Shown here: positions 15,216 to 27,439 of the stretch, piece after piece | Numbering within the stretch: the first letter of the stretch is position 1 | Layout: the number at the start of each line of letters is the position of its first letter | Assembly (NCBI GenBank): GCA_902779705.1 | Contig: CACZCR010000003.1 | Coordinates: 1 to 64,000, forward strand | DNA length: 64,000 nucleotides | Origin: an uncultured Bacteroidales bacterium | Lineage (GTDB): Bacteria > Bacteroidota > Bacteroidia > Bacteroidales > Paludibacteraceae | Direction: 5' to 3' | Made by a program: the position numbers and the translations under genes | Notes under the pieces: model-generated | The model's input: the letters and a program-made list of their open reading frames with translations, nothing else | What the model was told of the DNA's origin: nothing | The model's database searches: none

Positions 15216-17262
15216 TGTTGTTATCTTTTGGGGATTTTTTATCATTGTTGTTAGCTTGATTTTCTTCCAGAATCTGATCACCGCGGCTCTTCCACGGGCG
15301 CTCACCCAGTACCGACTCTACATCCTCGTGGGTGATCACCTCACGCTCGATAAGCATCTCGGCCAGTTTGTGATGGCCTTCGGCATGCTCAGCGAGGATC
15401 TTCTTGGCACGCTCCATTTGCTCGGCGATGATCTGCTTGGTCTCGCTGTCTATCAACTCGGACGTTTTCTCCGAATAGGGTTTGGCAAAAGCATAGTCGT
15501 ATTGCCCGGTAGAGTCGTAGAAACTGATGTCTTTGAGTTTGTCACTCATGCCGTAGAAAGCGACCATAGCATGTGCCTGTTTGGTAGCACGCTCCAGGTC
15601 GTTGAGTGCTCCGGTAGAAGTCTGATCCAAGAACAGTTGCTCGGCAGCACGGCCTCCCAATAGCGAACACAACTCGTCCAATATATGGTCCTTCTGCGTG
15701 AGTTGGCGTTCCTCCGGCAGGTACCACGCAGCGCCCAGCGCCATGCCTCGCGGCACGATAGTCACTTTGACCAGCGGGTTGGCCCAGCGGAGCAACCAAC
15801 TGATAGTGGCATGTCCGGCCTCGTGGTAGGCTATCGAACGCTTCTCTTCGTCGGTCATGATCTTGGTCTTGCGTTCCAGACCGCCAATGATACGATCGAC
15901 GGCATCCATAAAGTCCTGCTTGCCCACTTTCTTATGTCCGTTACGCGCAGCTATGAGCGCGGCCTCGTTACATACATTAGCTATATCCGCGCCCGAGAAT
16001 CCCGGAGTCTGCTTAGCCAGGAAGTCCACATCCAATGTGTTGTCCAGTTTGAGCGGACGCAGGTGCACCTCAAAGATCTCTTTGCGCTCTTGGAGGTCCG
16101 GCAATTCGACATGTATCTGACGGTCAAAACGTCCTGCGCGCAACAATGCCGGATCCAATATCTCGGCACGGTTTGTGGCAGCCAAGATGATCACACCTGT
16201 GTTACTGCCAAAACCGTCCATCTCGGTCAACAACTGGTTGAGCGTAGATTCGCGCTCATCATTACCACCGGTCATCACACCCTTGCCTCGGGCACGTCCC
16301 ACGGCATCTATCTCGTCGATGAAGATAATAGCCGGCGCTTTCTCCTTAGCTTGGCGGAACAAGTCGCGTACGCGGCTCGCGCCTACGCCCACAAACATCT
16401 CTACAAAATCCGAACCGGACATAGAGAAGAAAGGCACATCCGCCTCACCTGCCACGGCTTTTGCCAACAGGGTCTTACCCGTTCCCGGAGGGCCTACCAG
16501 CAGTGCGCCTTTAGGGATCTTAGCACCTATCTCGGTATATTTCTTGGGATTCTTGAGAAACTCCACAATCTCTTCCACCTCCTGCTTGGCTCCTGCCAAT
16601 CCGGCAACATCCTTGAAGGTCACTTTGTCCTTCTTGTCCTTGTCAAACAGCTGTGCTTTGGCACGGCCGACACCGAAAATGCCACCACCCATATTGCTAG
16701 CCACACCACGACTCATATACACGAAAAACAGAATCAGCAACGCAAAGGGTAACACGTTGATCAGGATCATTGTCCAGTAGTTGCGACTCTCCTTATAGGT
16801 CACATCCACCGGCGCTTTTTGCTCCTTGATACGCTTGGCGTTAACCGTCGCCATATACTTGTCAAACTCCTCCAGCGAAGGCACTTGACTTTTAATCTCT
16901 CCGTTGGCATTCTCGCCTGCGGGTTGGGCGCCAAACACCAACACATAACTACGACCTTGTACCTGTGCCTTGACAGTGTTGTCATCATAGGCGGTCACCG
17001 ACTTAATAGCGTCTTTTTCGATATAGGTCTTGAGTTGGGTATAACTCGTTTTTTTCTGGCTGCCGGCACGCTCGCCGTCGTCACCGTTAAACATCCAATA
17101 GCCCAGCAAGGCAAACGCTATGATATACAAAATCAGGCTTATCCAACGACGGAAATCCGGCTTCTGTGGTGTGTTTCCACTGCCGGGTCGTTGATCCTGA
17201 CGCTTAGGCTGTCTGCGTGCAGGAGGGGTAGATTGCGCTTTCTGCGATTTTTCTTTGCTCAT
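15196..17262 (-). CDS. ftsH: ATP-dependent zinc metalloprotease FtsH
   Basis: 688 residues from the ATG giving [10 protein letters not shown]; an upstream in-frame start runs into rsfS and was rejected. It has a basic N-tail, a transmembrane helix near 42-58, a periplasmic domain, a second helix near 150-172, then an AAA domain with Walker A GPPGTGKT (257-264), DEIDAVGR and the second region of homology ([20 protein letters not shown]). The protease zinc motif HEAGH is at 480-484. It degrades membrane proteins and regulatory substrates such as LpxC-type proteins in other bacteria, which fits the lpxB neighbour. Confidence 0.96.
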   Translation of the reverse strand: MSKEKSQKAQSTPPARRQPKRQDQRPGSGNTPQKPDFRRWISLILYIIAFALLGYWMFNGDDGERAGSQKKTSYTQLKTYIEKDAIKSVTAYDDNTVKAQVQGRSYVLVFGAQPAGENANGEIKSQVPSLEEFDKYMATVNAKRIKEQKAPVDVTYKESRNYWTMILINVLPFALLILFFVYMSRGVASNMGGGIFGVGRAKAQLFDKDKKDKVTFKDVAGLAGAKQEVEEIVEFLKNPKKYTEIGAKIPKGALLVGPPGTGKTLLAKAVAGEADVPFFSMSGSDFVEMFVGVGASRVRDLFRQAKEKAPAIIFIDEIDAVGRARGKGVMTGGNDERESTLNQLLTEMDGFGSNTGVIILAATNRAEILDPALLRAGRFDRQIHVELPDLQERKEIFEVHLRPLKLDNTLDVDFLAKQTPGFSGADIANVCNEAALIAARNGHKKVGKQDFMDAVDRIIGGLERKTKIMTDEEKRSIAYHEAGHATISWLLRWANPLVKVTIVPRGMALGAAWYLPEERQLTQKDHILDELCSLLGGRAAEQLFLDQTSTGALNDLERATKQAHAMVAFYGMSDKLKDISFYDSTGQYDYAFAKPYSEKTSELIDSETKQIIAEQMERAKKILAEHAEGHHKLAEMLIEREVITHEDVESVLGERPWKSRGDQILEENQANNNDKKSPKDNNNEKTDA

Positions 17263-17276
17263 ACTTGTTTGTTTAG

Positions 17277-17636
17277 TTAGTCTTCCCATTCGGTCATTTT
17301 GCCGTCCGCCCACAAGTGCTCAATGTCATAGTAAGCACGAGGCTCGCGCTGCATGATATGAACAAAAATAGTGCCATAGTCCATCGCAATCCATTCAGCA
17401 TTCTCTTGACCGGACACGGACAGAGGGTGCACATGCGTCTGCGTGCGTACAAAATCGTCTACCTCGTCTGCGATAGAAGACACTTGCGTATTACTGTTTC
17501 CCTCAGCGATGATCATCATCTCTGCCGGAGCCTCTTTGATCTTACGCAAGTCGATCGATACAATTCGTTGACCTTTTCTGTTGCGGATACCCTCAATAAT
17601 GGTCTCCGCCAATTTCTTAGTTGATACTTCTTTCAT
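17277..17636 (-). CDS. rsfS: ribosomal silencing factor RsfS
   Basis: 119 residues from ATG 17636 (MKEVSTKKLAETIIEGI); an in-frame ATG five codons upstream is also possible. RsfS/DUF143 features: MMIIAEGNSNTQVSSIADEV, the W-x-x-x-D stretch EWIAMDYGTIFVHIM and the C-terminal ehlWaDg (DIEHLWADGKMTEWED). It binds L14 on the large subunit and blocks subunit joining in starvation. It is the first gene of the operon, 14 bases before ftsH. Confidence 0.92.
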   Translation of the reverse strand: MKEVSTKKLAETIIEGIRNRKGQRIVSIDLRKIKEAPAEMMIIAEGNSNTQVSSIADEVDDFVRTQTHVHPLSVSGQENAEWIAMDYGTIFVHIMQREPRAYYDIEHLWADGKMTEWED

Positions 17637-17673
17637 ATTTCGTTTTGTCAATTTCTACACATTAGTAGCGGTG

Positions 17674-17705
17674 CAAAAGTACTACATTTTTTTGAAATAT
17701 GCAAG
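17674..17705 (-). promoter_or_regulatory. promoter of the rsfS-ftsH-M16-lpxB operon
   Basis: On the minus strand: CTTG (17702-17705), 20 bases, TACTTTTG (17674-17681), about 38 bases upstream of the rsfS ATG. It is back to back with the PspC promoter. Confidence 0.8.
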
Positions 17706-17772
17706 ATTTTTATAATTTTTTTATAAAAATACGTGTTTAAGCCGAAATAAAGTATAAAAAAAACAAAAATAT

Positions 17773-17803
17773 TTTGATATTTGGAATAAAAGTTGTAACT
17801 TTG
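17773..17803 (+). promoter_or_regulatory. promoter of the PspC-parC operon
   Basis: TTTG (17773-17776), 19 bases, TAACTTTG (17796-17803). The predicted start near 17809 leaves 7 bases to the ATG at 17816, or 22 to the preferred ATG at 17831. Confidence 0.8.
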
Positions 17804-17830
17804 CAGCAAAATTAAATGCTAACTATCACC

Positions 17831-18022
17831 ATGGAGAAGAAGTTAACGAAAAGTCCCAACAAGATGTTGGCCGGAGTTTGTGCAGGAATAGCCGAGTATT
17901 TTGAGATAGACCCGACACTGGTTCGCGTAGCATATGCTGTCCTGTCTGTTTTCTCTACCGGATTTCCCGGATTGTTGTTATACTTGATTTTGATGGCTAT
18001 CATGCCCAAAAAGGAAGAATAA
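17831..18022 (+). CDS. PspC domain protein
   Basis: 63 residues; an alternative start at 17816 would add five. The PspC domain covers the whole protein: KLTKSPNKMLAGVCAGIAEY, then DPTLVRVAYAVLSVFS and a transmembrane helix GFPGLLLYLILMAIMP. PspC-type proteins sense or buffer membrane stress. It is encoded just upstream of a second tiny membrane protein and parC. Confidence 0.88.
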   Translation: MEKKLTKSPNKMLAGVCAGIAEYFEIDPTLVRVAYAVLSVFSTGFPGLLLYLILMAIMPKKEE

Positions 18023-18034
18023 ACATTATTATCT

Positions 18035-18199
18035 ATGAATACATTTTTGAAATATCTGGGTGTTGCCCTTGTTTTGGCAGGCGTTTGCCTCCTCGTAGTC
18101 TATGAATTTGTGCCGACCAACATTCTTCTTGTTGCAGCGTTGGTACTTGAGTTCTGCGGTATTTTGGCATACATCCTTATCAATCGCCGTCTTCGTTGA
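18035..18199 (+). CDS. 54-residue two-helix membrane protein
   Basis: It starts MNTFLKYLGVALVLAGVCLL and has two hydrophobic helices (about 4-22 and 28-48) with a basic tail NRRLR. Its stop TGA shares bases with the parC ATG (TGATG) and it begins 12 bases after the PspC gene, so it is a real member of the operon. No function is assigned; small proteins of this type often accompany PspC-like genes. Confidence 0.75.
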   Translation: MNTFLKYLGVALVLAGVCLLVVYEFVPTNILLVAALVLEFCGILAYILINRRLR

Positions 18200-20904
18200 T
18201 GAGCGAATTCAACGATAGCATCAAATATCATTTGACGGGCATGTACCAGGACTGGTTCCTGGACTATGCTTCGTATGTTATTTTGGAACGAGCTGTGCCC
18301 GCCATAGAGGACGGACTTAAGCCCGTTCAACGCCGTATATTGCACGCAATGAAGTGCGTGGATGACGGCAAAATGAACAAGGTGGCCAATATCGTCGGCC
18401 AGACGATGCAGTACCACCCGCACGGCGATGCATCTATCGGAGACGCGCTGGTTCAGTTGGGGCAGAAAGATCTGCTCATCGATTGTCAAGGAAACTGGGG
18501 AAACATCCTCACAGGCGACGGCGCTGCAGCGCCCCGTTACATAGAAGCCCGACTATCTAAGTTCGCCCTGGAGACCGTCTTCAACCCGAAGACCACCGAA
18601 TGGATGAAGTCCTATGACGGCCGCAAAAACGAGCCCATTCACCTGCCGGTTAAGTTCCCGCTGCTATTGGCACAGGGTGTGGAAGGTATTGCGGTGGGTT
18701 TGAACTCCAAGATCCTGCCGCATAACTTCAACGAGCTATGCGATGCCTCACTGGCCTACCTGCGCAAGGAAGAGTTCACCCTCTATCCCGATTTCCCGAC
18801 CGGAGGCGAGATAGATGTGACACGCTATAACGACGGTGAACGCGGCGGACAAATCAAGATCCGCGCCAAGATACAGAAATCGGATGACAACAAGACCCTG
18901 ATCATCACCGAGATACCGTTCGGTACCACTACCGGCAAGATCATTGAGACCATTCTTCGTGCCAACCAGAAAGGTAAGATCAAGATCCGCAAGGTGGACG
19001 ATTTCACGGCTGAAGAAGCACGCATCATGGTGCAACTGGCCCCAGGTTCGTCATCCGACAAGGCGATAGATGCCTTATACGCTTTCACCGACTGTGAGAT
19101 CAATATCTCTCCTAACTGCTGCGTAGTGGAAGGTAAAAAACCTATCTTCACCACGGTCAGCGACCTGCTTCGCAAATCAACCGACAACACCAAAGCACTG
19201 CTCAAATGGGAGTTGGAGATCGAAAAAGGTGAACTGGAAGAGAAATACTTCTATACCTCGCTGGAGAAAATATTCATCGAGAACCGCATCTATAAACAAG
19301 AGGGATATGAGAACGCGGCAGACAAGGAGAAACTGATCGCGTTTGTAGACCAAGCACTCGAACCGTGGAAGAGCCAGCTCATCCGCGAGGTGCGCCGCGA
19401 AGATATAGAACGACTGTTTGAGATCCGCATGATCCGTATCACCAAGTTCGACTCCAAGAAAGCAGACGAGCTGATGAAGGATCTGGCCAAACAGATCAAA
19501 GAGTGCCAGAAGAACCTCAACCATCTGACCGACTATACCATCAAGTGGTTCGAGATGCTCAAGACCAAATACGGAGCCAAGTACCCGCGTCACACTGAAG
19601 TGCGCAACTTTGGCGCTATCAACATAGCTGCCGTAGCGGAAGCCAATGAGAAGTTGTACATCAACCGCGCAGAAGGCTTTATCGGTACCGGACTCAAGAA
19701 AGATGAGTTCCTATGCAACTGCTCCGACATGGACGAAGTCATCATCTTCCACAAAGATGGCAAATACAAAGTAGTCAAAGTAGCAGAGAAGATTTTCGTC
19801 GGTACCGATATCTTGCATATTGACATCTTCAAAAAGAAAGACGAACGCACTGTCTACAACGTGGTCTACCGCGACGGCAGGGGTGGCATATACTACATGA
19901 AACGCTTCAATGTCACCGGTGTGACGCGCGACAAGGAATACGACCTCACGCAAGGCAAACCGGGCTCCAGAGTAGTCTATTTCACCGCCAACCCAAACGG
20001 TGAAGCCGAAGTCATCCGTGTGGCACTCAAACCAAGCCTGCACATCAAGAAACTGGAGGTGCTCAAAGACTTGTCAGAACTGGCCATCAAGTCCCGTACT
20101 GCGCGAGGCAATGTGCTCACCAAATACGACGTCAAGAGTATTACCCTCAAACAAAAAGGCCGCTCCACCCTTGGAGGACGCAAAGTATGGTTCGATCCTG
20201 ACGTGCTGCGTATCAACTACGACAGTCAAGGCACCTATCTGGGCGAGTTCTGGGACGAAGATCGCATCCTGGTCATCACCCAGTCGGGCGACTATTATAC
20301 CACAGGATTTGACCTCACTGCCCATTTTGACCAAAACATCCTGCGCATTGAAAAATACAATGCCGAGAAGATATGGTCGCTGGCGATGTGGAATTCCGAA
20401 CTGGAGTTCTACTATGGCAAACGCTTCAAGATAGACAACTCAGATAAACCGCAGTCTATGCTTGGCGAAGGCAAAGACTCACGTATCATTTGCCTCAGCG
20501 ACCGCGAGGAGGCATGCTTCAGACTGATCTTCGAAGACGAGAACCGCGAGCCGCAGGATATCCTGATGGCTGACTTTATCGACGACAAGTCCGCCAAAGC
20601 CAAAGGCAAACGTTTCACCACGCTGCCTCTAACCACAATCGAAGATATCACCCCGGAGCCCGAACCAGAGCCCGAAGACCCGGAAACAGAGACAGAGGCC
20701 GAAACCGAAGCAGAGGCTCCACAGACAACTCCGGAGACGGAACAGCAGGCCGAACCGCAGGCCACTGCCGAAACGACAGACAAAGCCGTGTCAGAGACTA
20801 AAGAAGGCACGCTGACCACCGAAGTGGGCGGCGTCAAACTCACTATTACCAACGAGATTCCGGAGGATAGTAAGCCCCAAGATGAGCAGTTAAGCTTGTT
20901 TTAA
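18199..20904 (+). CDS. parC: DNA topoisomerase IV subunit A
   Basis: 901 residues. Type IIA topoisomerase breakage-reunion subunit: YASYVILERAVPAIEDGLKP, the QRRILHAM loop, HPHGDASIGDALVQL and the active-site Tyr near 114 in AAAPRYIEARLS. The C-terminal region has degenerate beta-pinwheel repeats rather than the GyrA box, supporting ParC. An acidic low-complexity tail (repeated PE, TE, AE from about 815) ends in QLSLF. The parE partner is not in the window; the next gene is gyrB-like. Confidence 0.88.
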   Translation: MSEFNDSIKYHLTGMYQDWFLDYASYVILERAVPAIEDGLKPVQRRILHAMKCVDDGKMNKVANIVGQTMQYHPHGDASIGDALVQLGQKDLLIDCQGNWGNILTGDGAAAPRYIEARLSKFALETVFNPKTTEWMKSYDGRKNEPIHLPVKFPLLLAQGVEGIAVGLNSKILPHNFNELCDASLAYLRKEEFTLYPDFPTGGEIDVTRYNDGERGGQIKIRAKIQKSDDNKTLIITEIPFGTTTGKIIETILRANQKGKIKIRKVDDFTAEEARIMVQLAPGSSSDKAIDALYAFTDCEINISPNCCVVEGKKPIFTTVSDLLRKSTDNTKALLKWELEIEKGELEEKYFYTSLEKIFIENRIYKQEGYENAADKEKLIAFVDQALEPWKSQLIREVRREDIERLFEIRMIRITKFDSKKADELMKDLAKQIKECQKNLNHLTDYTIKWFEMLKTKYGAKYPRHTEVRNFGAINIAAVAEANEKLYINRAEGFIGTGLKKDEFLCNCSDMDEVIIFHKDGKYKVVKVAEKIFVGTDILHIDIFKKKDERTVYNVVYRDGRGGIYYMKRFNVTGVTRDKEYDLTQGKPGSRVVYFTANPNGEAEVIRVALKPSLHIKKLEVLKDLSELAIKSRTARGNVLTKYDVKSITLKQKGRSTLGGRKVWFDPDVLRINYDSQGTYLGEFWDEDRILVITQSGDYYTTGFDLTAHFDQNILRIEKYNAEKIWSLAMWNSELEFYYGKRFKIDNSDKPQSMLGEGKDSRIICLSDREEACFRLIFEDENREPQDILMADFIDDKSAKAKGKRFTTLPLTTIEDITPEPEPEPEDPETETEAETEAEAPQTTPETEQQAEPQATAETTDKAVSETKEGTLTTEVGGVKLTITNEIPEDSKPQDEQLSLF

Positions 20905-20955
20905 GGATTAAAACACACAAAAATCACTTTTTTTTGATGCAAAAGTGCAAAAAAA

Positions 20956-20987
20956 TTTGCGCGTTTGCATTTTTTTTTGTACCTTTG
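20956..20987 (+). promoter_or_regulatory. promoter of the gyrB operon
   Basis: TTTG (20956-20959), 20 bases, TACCTTTG (20980-20987). The roughly 55-base leader contains GCGCGCGTGCGCG (near 21002), GC-rich in an AT-rich setting. Gyrase promoters are often supercoiling-sensitive. Confidence 0.8.
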
Positions 20988-20990
20988 TAG

Positions 20991-23059
<2,069 letters not shown>

Positions 23060-23060
<1 letters not shown>

Positions 23061-23590
23061 TGAAGATTGCAGTCTATTGTTCGGCTAAAAACAGCATTCC
23101 GGCTGAATACCTGGCATTGGGTGACGCTCTTGGACGCTGGATAGGCGAAGCGGGACACACGCTCGTCTATGGAGGTGCTACCGGGGGATTGATGACCCGC
23201 GTGAGCGATGCCGCCCAAGCTGCCGGTGCCCAGGTGATAGGAGTCATTCCATCCCGTATCATCCGAGCCGGACGCCGAGCAGAGAACTGCGACCAGCAAC
23301 ATATGGTTGACAACATGTCCCAGCGCAAGCAGATGATGCGTGACATAGCCGACTGCTTTGTCTGTCTGCCGGGCAGTTACGGGACACTGGACGAGATGAT
23401 GGACGTCATAGCATCGGGCACCGTGGGCGAACACCACAAGCCTATCTATATCCTCAACTATCAGGGTTTCTACGACCACCTCATCCGCCTGACAGACCAT
23501 ATGCACACCTTGGCGTTTTTGCCACAAGAGGAACATTATGCTCCAATCTATGTTGATAGTTTGGAACAATTATATCATATGATCCATTAA
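23060..23590 (+). CDS. LOG family protein (TIGR00730)
   Basis: 176 residues. Lysine-decarboxylase-like fold of cytokinin riboside 5'-monophosphate phosphoribohydrolases: VYCSAKNSIPAEY, LVYGGATGGLMTRVSDAA, the Arg-containing MSQRKQMM and the nucleotide loop PGSYGTLDEMM. The family motif is PGGxGTxxE; here the second Gly is Ser, with GT and the catalytic Glu one position on kept (DE). It is probably an AMP-type nucleotide phosphoribohydrolase. Confidence 0.85.
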
Positions 23591-23602
23591 TACCGTTTTA
23601 TT

Positions 23603-24925
23603 ATGAATCTTTTCTTATTAAGATTAACCGGTCGTCTCCATTCAACGGACAAGATGGAGCGCGACATGATTGCTCAAGAGGAGCGTATTGCACGTTATCG
23701 TCAGATTGAGCAATCGGCTGAAATGAAAGAGTATCTTGAACTCAAAAAAGTAGTTGAGAGCAAAGAATTTCAGCAGAAGAAGTACAACTGGGTACACACC
23801 AAGTATAAGAGTACTTCGATCTATGAGACTATCAGTCAGTACAAAAAGATGTTGCATGATAAGGAGTTGCAGCTCTATCTGGAGTTGGAAAACAGCCAGC
23901 GTCTGAAGGACTATATGGAGTTTCGCCAGAGTCCGAACTACGTCAAGCTGCAAAGCAAGAAAGAAGTGCGCAACTCGCTGGAGCTGAAACAGTGGGCCGA
24001 GTTTGAGAAGTCGGCTGACTTCAAGGCTTATATCCGTTACCGTAGTTCGAAGACTCCGGAGCGCTTCCGCGCTTTGGTAGCTGAGGTTTCCACGCCGGAG
24101 TACAAAGAGCAGCACGCTTTCTGGAGCAACCCCAAACGCTGGAAGACCACAGATGAGTACCAGCAAGAGGTACGCTACAAACAACTGGCAGCTATGGCGG
24201 AAATCCAGTACTTCTTCAAGGAAGATCGCAAGCAGATTGAGGAACTGGAGAGCTGGAAGGAGACCTTCAAGGACGAGTTTGAGTGGATCCGTATGTCTGA
24301 GTCGGCATGGAAGCCCGGTTTTGCGTACGACAATCCGAAGCTCAAGTCCCAGCACTCATTCTCTAATGAGCAACAGGCTAACAACGGCGGCAAGAACGTA
24401 GGCACGATGGATGCCAAACTGTGCTTGTTCACCAAGAATGAGCATGTGACCGCTCCGGCTTGGGATCAGAAGAAAGGATTCATCAACAAGGACTTCGAAT
24501 ATACCAGCGATATCATCCAGACGGCTGATGCATTCCGCCAGAAGGAAGGTATGTTCATGGTCAAACTGCGCACCGAAGGCGATATCCACCATGCTATTTG
24601 GTTGGGTTCGGGCAAGAAGCTGCCGATGATCAGCCTCTTCCACTACAACGGCAAGCGTATCACCATGGGCAACTACAAGCAGGAAGGCTTTGACGGCACG
24701 ACCCTGCGCGGTATATCACCCACCAAGTACTATATCTACACGCTTCGTTGGACCGAGCGCGAACTGGTGTGGTACGTCAACAACTTGGAGGTATATCGTA
24801 CAAACTACCACCTGCCTAAGGAGCCGCTTTTCCTGGCTATCTCATCGTTCATCGACGAGCAACAGAAAGCCATGGAGGGTACGCTCAACGTAGCTTGGAT
24901 ACGCGTATATAAATCTGCCAAATGA
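23603..24925 (+). CDS. coiled-coil protein with GH16-like lectin fold
   Basis: 440 residues, no signal peptide. Residues 15-215 are helical with repeated short units around YLELKKV, YLELENS, YMEFRQS, SLELKQW and YIRYRSS, spaced about 20-25 apart. Residues 240-440 have the shape of a GH16/laminarinase sandwich: YTLRWTERELVWYVNNLEVY and the closing VAWIRVYKSAK are family landmarks. The catalytic E-x-D-x-x-E is not present where expected (LPMISLFHYN), so it is probably a carbohydrate-binding or structural relative, not an enzyme. Location is presumed cytoplasmic. Confidence 0.7.
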   Translation: MNLFLLRLTGRLHSTDKMERDMIAQEERIARYRQIEQSAEMKEYLELKKVVESKEFQQKKYNWVHTKYKSTSIYETISQYKKMLHDKELQLYLELENSQRLKDYMEFRQSPNYVKLQSKKEVRNSLELKQWAEFEKSADFKAYIRYRSSKTPERFRALVAEVSTPEYKEQHAFWSNPKRWKTTDEYQQEVRYKQLAAMAEIQYFFKEDRKQIEELESWKETFKDEFEWIRMSESAWKPGFAYDNPKLKSQHSFSNEQQANNGGKNVGTMDAKLCLFTKNEHVTAPAWDQKKGFINKDFEYTSDIIQTADAFRQKEGMFMVKLRTEGDIHHAIWLGSGKKLPMISLFHYNGKRITMGNYKQEGFDGTTLRGISPTKYYIYTLRWTERELVWYVNNLEVYRTNYHLPKEPLFLAISSFIDEQQKAMEGTLNVAWIRVYKSAK

Positions 24926-25707
24926 ACCCCCTGCTGCTCATAGCCGGACCATGTGCCATCGAGAGTCGTGACGTGGTGATGACCACCGCTGAGCGACTCC
25001 GAGAGGTGTGCGACCCGCTGGGTATACGATTGTATTTCAAATCCTCATTTGACAAAGCCAACCGTACCTCTGCGTCACCACGCGGGGTAGGTATGGACCA
25101 AGGGCTGCGCATACTGCAGGAGGTCAAGACACAATTCGGTCTACCCATCCTCACCGATGTGCATGAGAGCTGGCAATGTGCCCCGGTGGCCGAAGTGGCA
25201 GATGTGCTACAGATACCTGCTTTCCTCAGCCGCCAGACCGATCTGCTCGAAGCCGCAGCACGCACCGGACGAACAGTCAATGTCAAAAAGGGTCAGTTTA
25301 TGGCCCCATGGGACATGGGTGGCGCGATCAGCAAGATACGCTCCGTCAGTCCCGAGACAGACATATGGCTGACCGAACGAGGTTCCAGCTTCGGCTACGG
25401 ACGACTGGTAGTGGATATGACATCGCTCGTAGAGATGCAACGCTTCGGGTGTCCCGTCATCTTTGATGCCACCCACTCGGTACAACAACCTAGCAGCCAA
25501 CAAGGCATCACCGGTGGTAACCGCGAGATGGTGCCCTATCTGATGCGTGCAGCGCTGGCCGTGGGAATAGACGGACTGTTCATCGAGACACACCCCGATC
25601 CTGACCACGCCATCTCTGATGCAGCCAACCAAATACGACTCTCTGACATCCAGTCATTGCTTACACAAGCAGTACAAATCAACCAATTGGTCCAAGAGGA
25701 CCGGTAA
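24922..25707 (+). CDS. kdsA: 3-deoxy-8-phosphooctulonate synthase
   Basis: 261 residues. It condenses PEP and arabinose-5-phosphate to KDO-8-phosphate for LPS core. Motifs: AGPCAIESRD, FKSSFDKANRTS, TDVHESWQ, PAFLSRQTDLL, NVKKGQFMAPWDM, ERGSSFGY, DATHSVQQP and ETHPDPDHA. The Cys in GPCAIES marks the metal-dependent class (metal-independent enzymes have Asn there). It overlaps the preceding gene by 4 bases. Confidence 0.95.
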   Translation: MNPLLLIAGPCAIESRDVVMTTAERLREVCDPLGIRLYFKSSFDKANRTSASPRGVGMDQGLRILQEVKTQFGLPILTDVHESWQCAPVAEVADVLQIPAFLSRQTDLLEAAARTGRTVNVKKGQFMAPWDMGGAISKIRSVSPETDIWLTERGSSFGYGRLVVDMTSLVEMQRFGCPVIFDATHSVQQPSSQQGITGGNREMVPYLMRAALAVGIDGLFIETHPDPDHAISDAANQIRLSDIQSLLTQAVQINQLVQEDR

Positions 25708-25736
25708 ACCAGAAGACCCATTAATCAGACCAACTT

Positions 25737-27431
25737 ATGGAACCGACCATCACTGTTTATTGTAAGAACACCCACACCTATCACGAGGTACCGCGTGGCA
25801 TTTCGCTCACCGAACTCAAAGACCTCATTGGCGTCACACTCCGCTATCCGATCATTGCAGCGCATGTGAACTACAAAGTGGAGAACCTCAAATTCTTGCT
25901 CTATAAACCGAAAGATGTAGAGTTTCTGGATGCCAGTTCGCCATCAGGTATGCGTGCCTATGTACGTACCCTCAATATGGTACTGGCTTGTGCCATCAAA
26001 GAGCTGTACCCGCGTGCAGACTTGCGCATTGAGCACCCGATCTCCAAAGGCTACTACTGCACACTCCAGTGGCATGAGGCCAAAGATGGAGACCTCAATG
26101 CGATAGCGGCCGAACCGCAACTGACACCTGAGATGGTCAATGCCATCAAAGAGCGCATGTGGCAGATCATACACGAAGACCGGGAGATCTTCGAGGAGGA
26201 GAAACAGACCAAGGAGGTCATCAAGATGTTCGGCGCCAGAGCTGACGGCGAGTCCACTATCTTTGAGACACTGGGCAACCCCTACTGCCGCTACTTCCGC
26301 ATGGGAGACTATATCGACTACTATACCAACAGCCTGATGCCCTCAACCGGCTACATCAACATCTTTGATCTCGAGCCATACTACGACGGTATGTTGCTGC
26401 GTATACCTAACCGCCGCGATCCCGACAAACTGGAGGATAAACTGCATCAGGACAGTATGTTCAAGATCTTCTCCGAGTATAGCGCGTGGAACAAACTGCT
26501 CAAGATCAACAACGTCAGCGATTTCAACGTGGCATGCAAGAACAACCGCTCCTTCGAGCTTATCAAACTGGCGGAGGCACTCCACGAGAAGAAAGTGGCA
26601 CAGATAGCCGACCAGATAGCGGAGCGCAAACCCCGTATTATCTTTATCGCCGGCCCATCGTCTTCGGGTAAGACCACCTTCTCCAAGCGTCTGCAGATCC
26701 AACTGATGGTCAATGGTATACGTCCCGAGGTGATCTCGATGGACGACTATTTTGTCAACCGTGTCAACACACCGCGTGACGAGAACGGAGACTACGATTT
26801 TGAGGATGTTAATGCAGTCGATCTGCCCTTCTTCCGCCAACAAATGGTCGAACTGCTCGAAGGCAAAGAGGTGGACATGCCTACCTACTCGTTCGAGAAA
26901 GGTGAGCGCGTTTTCGAGGGACGCAAACTGCAGATGTGCAAGGACAATGTGCTCGTCATCGAAGGATTACATGCACTCAATCCGGTCATTCTGCCCGATG
27001 TGGCACGAAATTTGACATTCAAAATATACGTATCGGCACTGACCACCATCAATATCGACAACCACAACTGGATTCCGACCACCGATATCCGTTTGCTGCG
27101 TCGTATTGTGCGTGACTATAAGTACCGTGGCTATTCGGCACGCGACACGATCGCACGCTGTCCGAGCGTCATACGCGGGGAAGACAAATGGATCTACCCC
27201 TTCCAGGAGGAAGCCGACGCTATGTTCAATTCCGCCTTGCTCTTCGAGTTGGCCGTACTCAAACGCCACGCCGAACCGATACTGCAAGATGTACCCAAGT
27301 ACTGTGAGGAATATACCGAAGCGCACCGCCTCATCAAGTTCCTACAGTATTTTGTACCGATACCCGAGAAGGAAATACCGCCAACATCCTTGTTGCGTGA
27401 GTTTGTGGGAGGTAGTTCGTTCCATTATTGA
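25737..27431 (+). CDS. uridine kinase-like nucleoside kinase with TGS/ThrRS-like N-terminus
   Basis: 564 residues. Residues 1-75 resemble a TGS domain (HEVPRGISLTELKD); about 75-280 resemble the second additional domain of threonyl-tRNA synthetase (RIEHPISKGYYCTLQ, GNPYCRYFRMGDYI). From about 300 it is a P-loop kinase of the PRK/uridine kinase family: IFIAGPSSSGKTTFSKRL, SMDDYFVNR, YDFEDVNAVDL and VIEGLHALNP. The fused form is widespread in Bacteroidota and Clostridia; its substrate is not settled. Confidence 0.9.
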   Translation: MEPTITVYCKNTHTYHEVPRGISLTELKDLIGVTLRYPIIAAHVNYKVENLKFLLYKPKDVEFLDASSPSGMRAYVRTLNMVLACAIKELYPRADLRIEHPISKGYYCTLQWHEAKDGDLNAIAAEPQLTPEMVNAIKERMWQIIHEDREIFEEEKQTKEVIKMFGARADGESTIFETLGNPYCRYFRMGDYIDYYTNSLMPSTGYINIFDLEPYYDGMLLRIPNRRDPDKLEDKLHQDSMFKIFSEYSAWNKLLKINNVSDFNVACKNNRSFELIKLAEALHEKKVAQIADQIAERKPRIIFIAGPSSSGKTTFSKRLQIQLMVNGIRPEVISMDDYFVNRVNTPRDENGDYDFEDVNAVDLPFFRQQMVELLEGKEVDMPTYSFEKGERVFEGRKLQMCKDNVLVIEGLHALNPVILPDVARNLTFKIYVSALTTINIDNHNWIPTTDIRLLRRIVRDYKYRGYSARDTIARCPSVIRGEDKWIYPFQEEADAMFNSALLFELAVLKRHAEPILQDVPKYCEEYTEAHRLIKFLQYFVPIPEKEIPPTSLLREFVGGSSFHY

Positions 27432-27439
27432 TACCGATT

